In this document: positions 38,367 to 40,406 of the stretch, in pieces
How the letters are laid out: every line of letters starts with the position of its first letter
Position numbering within the stretch: position 1 is the first letter of the stretch
Assembly (NCBI RefSeq): GCF_000220395.1
Contig: NW_004086047.1
Location: 1 to 40,406, forward strand
DNA: 40,406 nucleotides
Origin: Ichthyophthirius multifiliis
Taxonomy: Eukaryota > Ciliophora > Oligohymenophorea > Hymenostomatida
Direction: 5' to 3'
Made by a program: the position numbers and the translations under genes
Notes under the pieces: generated by a model
The model's input: the letters and a program-made list of their open reading frames with translations, nothing else
The model's database searches: none
Told to the model about the DNA's origin: nothing

Positions 38367-40406
38367 ATGAGAAGAGCTTATGATGGTACAGAAATTATAT
38401 ATGTAAAAAAAGGAAAATATTTTAAAATATATATATAGTTAACTTAATATTATATAGGAATATAATAATGTAAATAATTCTAAGTCTTAACCAAAATAAT
38501 TAATGGGAAGATTAAAATAATAATTAAATAATAATTATATAGATTAAAATATTAATAAAGATTAAAATAATTACAATCAGCAATTTTATCCAAATAATTA
38601 TGAAACTAATTATAATTAAATATTCGCTCCTTTAAAAAATTACATTCCAAAGTAATTTTTAATTGTTATGTTTAAAAAAATAAAAAATAGAAAAAATATA
38701 AGAACTTCTTCTGCACAAAGAAGATAAGAATTTAATACAAAAGAATTAAATTAGAAAATTGCATAAATGAATTAAATTAAGTATATTTATTTTTAAATAG
38801 ATTGTTAGATAATATTTTATTTATTTTAAAGATCTAGTTCTATAGTAGATAATCTTAAAAAATGTATTAATGAATTAAGAACTTAAGTAATTTAAAAAGA
38901 TGAGGAAATATCTAGAATTAAAAAATAAGTAAAATATACTAAAATATAAGAATTAGAATGTGAAAAGAAAGTTTACTGTGAAGAAATTGAGAGAATAAAA
39001 TAACTTTTATAATAATCCTTATAAGAAAAAATAGAAGTTTTGATGTATTTTTTTTATATATATACTTATTTAATATAGATATAGAAAAGAAAATGATTTT
39101 AATATTATATAATAAAATTTAGCTGATAATAATAATTTAATACAATAATTATAATATGATAATGAATAAATGTCTTAATAGATAAAAAGTTTAGAAAATT
39201 AAAACTTTTTTTAAATGTATATATAATATATGCAGTTATTTTATTATTATTATTATTTTAGTAAAATTATATTGATTTAGATAATAAAACGAAAATTCAA
39301 ATATAAACATTAAGAAAAAGTATAAAAGATAGAGATAGAGATAATAATGAATTAAAAAATTAAATTGCGAAATTAAAAAATGATACTTCTCCTAATAATA
39401 TTAAATAAGAAATATAAATCAAAAGTTATTCAATTAATAAAAATTAAAAAATTAGACCTTCTTCAGCTAAACCGAATGAGTATAAAATTTTTTTTATTTT
39501 TTTTAATAATAATTTAAGTAACTTTAATTGTGAATTAAAATTCTTAAAAAAACAAATCGAAAGTAAAGATGATAAAATAAGATAATTAGAAGAAAATGTA
39601 GAGGTACTTAAATTAGAAATTTAAAAAGTTAAATAGTATAAATCAAACGAAAGTATATATAAATTTAATAAAATTAATGAAAAGTAATAAATATAATAAA
39701 TATTATATAGGTTAAAAATAAAAAGTTAAAATGATGGAGTTTATTAATAAAACAATAATTAACAAATAGATTTTATCGGTAAATTAGAAAATATATTAAT
39801 AATTAATTTATTTATTTAAAAAAAAAAAAAAAAAGTTTAAAATCTCTAATATAGATTAAGAGCATAGGGAATTTCTTTATAAGAAATAATTTAATTAATA
39901 TAAAAGAACATGAAAGAAGAAATAAAATTAAAAGAATTAGTAAATTTATTTATTGAGTAAATATATAAATAAATTTAATTATATATATAATTAAATAAAA
40001 ATATATAAAAAAAAAAAATATATATATAAATAAATATTAAAATATATAAAATTATATATTATATATATATATATATATATTTTTTTATAAAAATTTATTT
40101 AATTCTATATAATTAACTATAATATTAAATAGAAAACCATTTTTATTAACATAAAATAATTCTTTATTTTTTGCACGATTTTTAATAGAAGACAGTATAT
40201 AATAAAATCAATAAAATGCAGATTTAAATTTAAAGAAAAAAAAACAATCTATTTTAGAAAAATTTAATAAAGTATTATAAAATTACATAGTGTACTCTAA
40301 AATTTAAGCTTAAAAATTATATAATGATTTGTTAAAAGTAATTAATGAATATTTATATAAATATAAATATAAATATATAAATAATTAATATAAATATATA
40401 AATAAT
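38367..40406 (+). CDS. intron-rich coiled-coil protein, cut by the window end
   Basis: At least nine introns (38403-38457, 38652-38690, 38781-38831, 39045-39084, 39217-39261, 39480-39518, 39779-39835, 39957-40132) join by phase into more than 470 residues; the 3' end lies beyond the window. A 110-residue Asn/Gln-rich head (MRRAYDGTEIIYEYNN) precedes a long coiled coil: DNLKKCINELRTQVIQKDEE, KYTKIQELECEKKVYCEEIE, then NIRTSSAQRR-like and KIRPSSAKPNE spacers, and further on LQYRLRAQGISLQEIIQLI and SLFFARFLIEDS. The TKIQELE...VYxEEIxRL block resembles ciliary coiled-coil proteins of the IQCE kind, but this is a weak resemblance. One frame break of one base is at the T run 39206-39212 just before the fifth intron; adding one base makes all phases agree. 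No IQ motif is visible in the part present. Confidence 0.65.
40045..40080. repeat. (AT)n tract in the last intron
   Basis: Alternating AT sequence within the 176-nt intron 39957-40132 of the final gene. Confidence 0.7.

Overview
The window is nuclear DNA of an oligohymenophorean ciliate. Reading frames stay open only if TAA and TAG are read as glutamine and TGA is the sole stop. With that code, conserved eukaryotic families can be read from start to stop across short GT...AG introns, mostly 29 to about 100 nt. The DNA is extremely A+T rich, and intergenic DNA is almost pure A/T. This fits Ichthyophthirius better than Tetrahymena, but that is inference. Most standard ORFs (with TAA/TAG as stops) are fragments or shadows of these genes, so genes were rebuilt here with the ciliate code.

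Layout. 275-6908 (+): an E2 ubiquitin-conjugating-like gene, a plant-type DYRK kinase with an N-terminal LisH motif, and a protein with two cyclic-nucleotide-binding domains. 6946-8892 (-): a tRNA-splicing endonuclease subunit and a membrane-anchored bacterial-type peptidyl-tRNA hydrolase. 8893-11785 is gene-poor. 11786-12233 (-): a small LYR-motif protein. 13816-17815 (+): an SCP2 sterol-carrier protein ending in a PTS1-like tripeptide, then an intronless PEX1 AAA ATPase. 17951-20800 (-): a large acidic coiled-coil protein with two families of tandem repeats. 21499-25600 (+): tRNA dimethylallyltransferase (MOD5/TRIT1), the TRAPP subunit BET3, and an RNPS1-like RRM protein with an Arg-Glu repeat. 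26083-26424 (-): a small four-cysteine protein. 26425-32244 is a near-desert with a decayed LINE reverse transcriptase and a few higher-GC pockets. 32245-38237 (+): a nuclear pore gp210/NUP210 homologue. 38367 to the window edge (+): an intron-rich coiled-coil gene cut by the end.

Shared themes are tRNA biology (splicing endonuclease, peptidyl-tRNA hydrolase, MOD5), peroxisomes (SCP2 and PEX1 side by side) and membrane or nuclear trafficking (BET3, gp210). There is no operon logic; these are independent eukaryotic genes.

The most unusual pattern is that five genes each hold exactly one frame break. All five are in the same direction (one base short, or a -1 shift), and each lies at or beside an A or T run. 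Undercalled homopolymers are the simplest explanation, but two sites match classical -1 slippery heptamers, so they deserve a read-level check.
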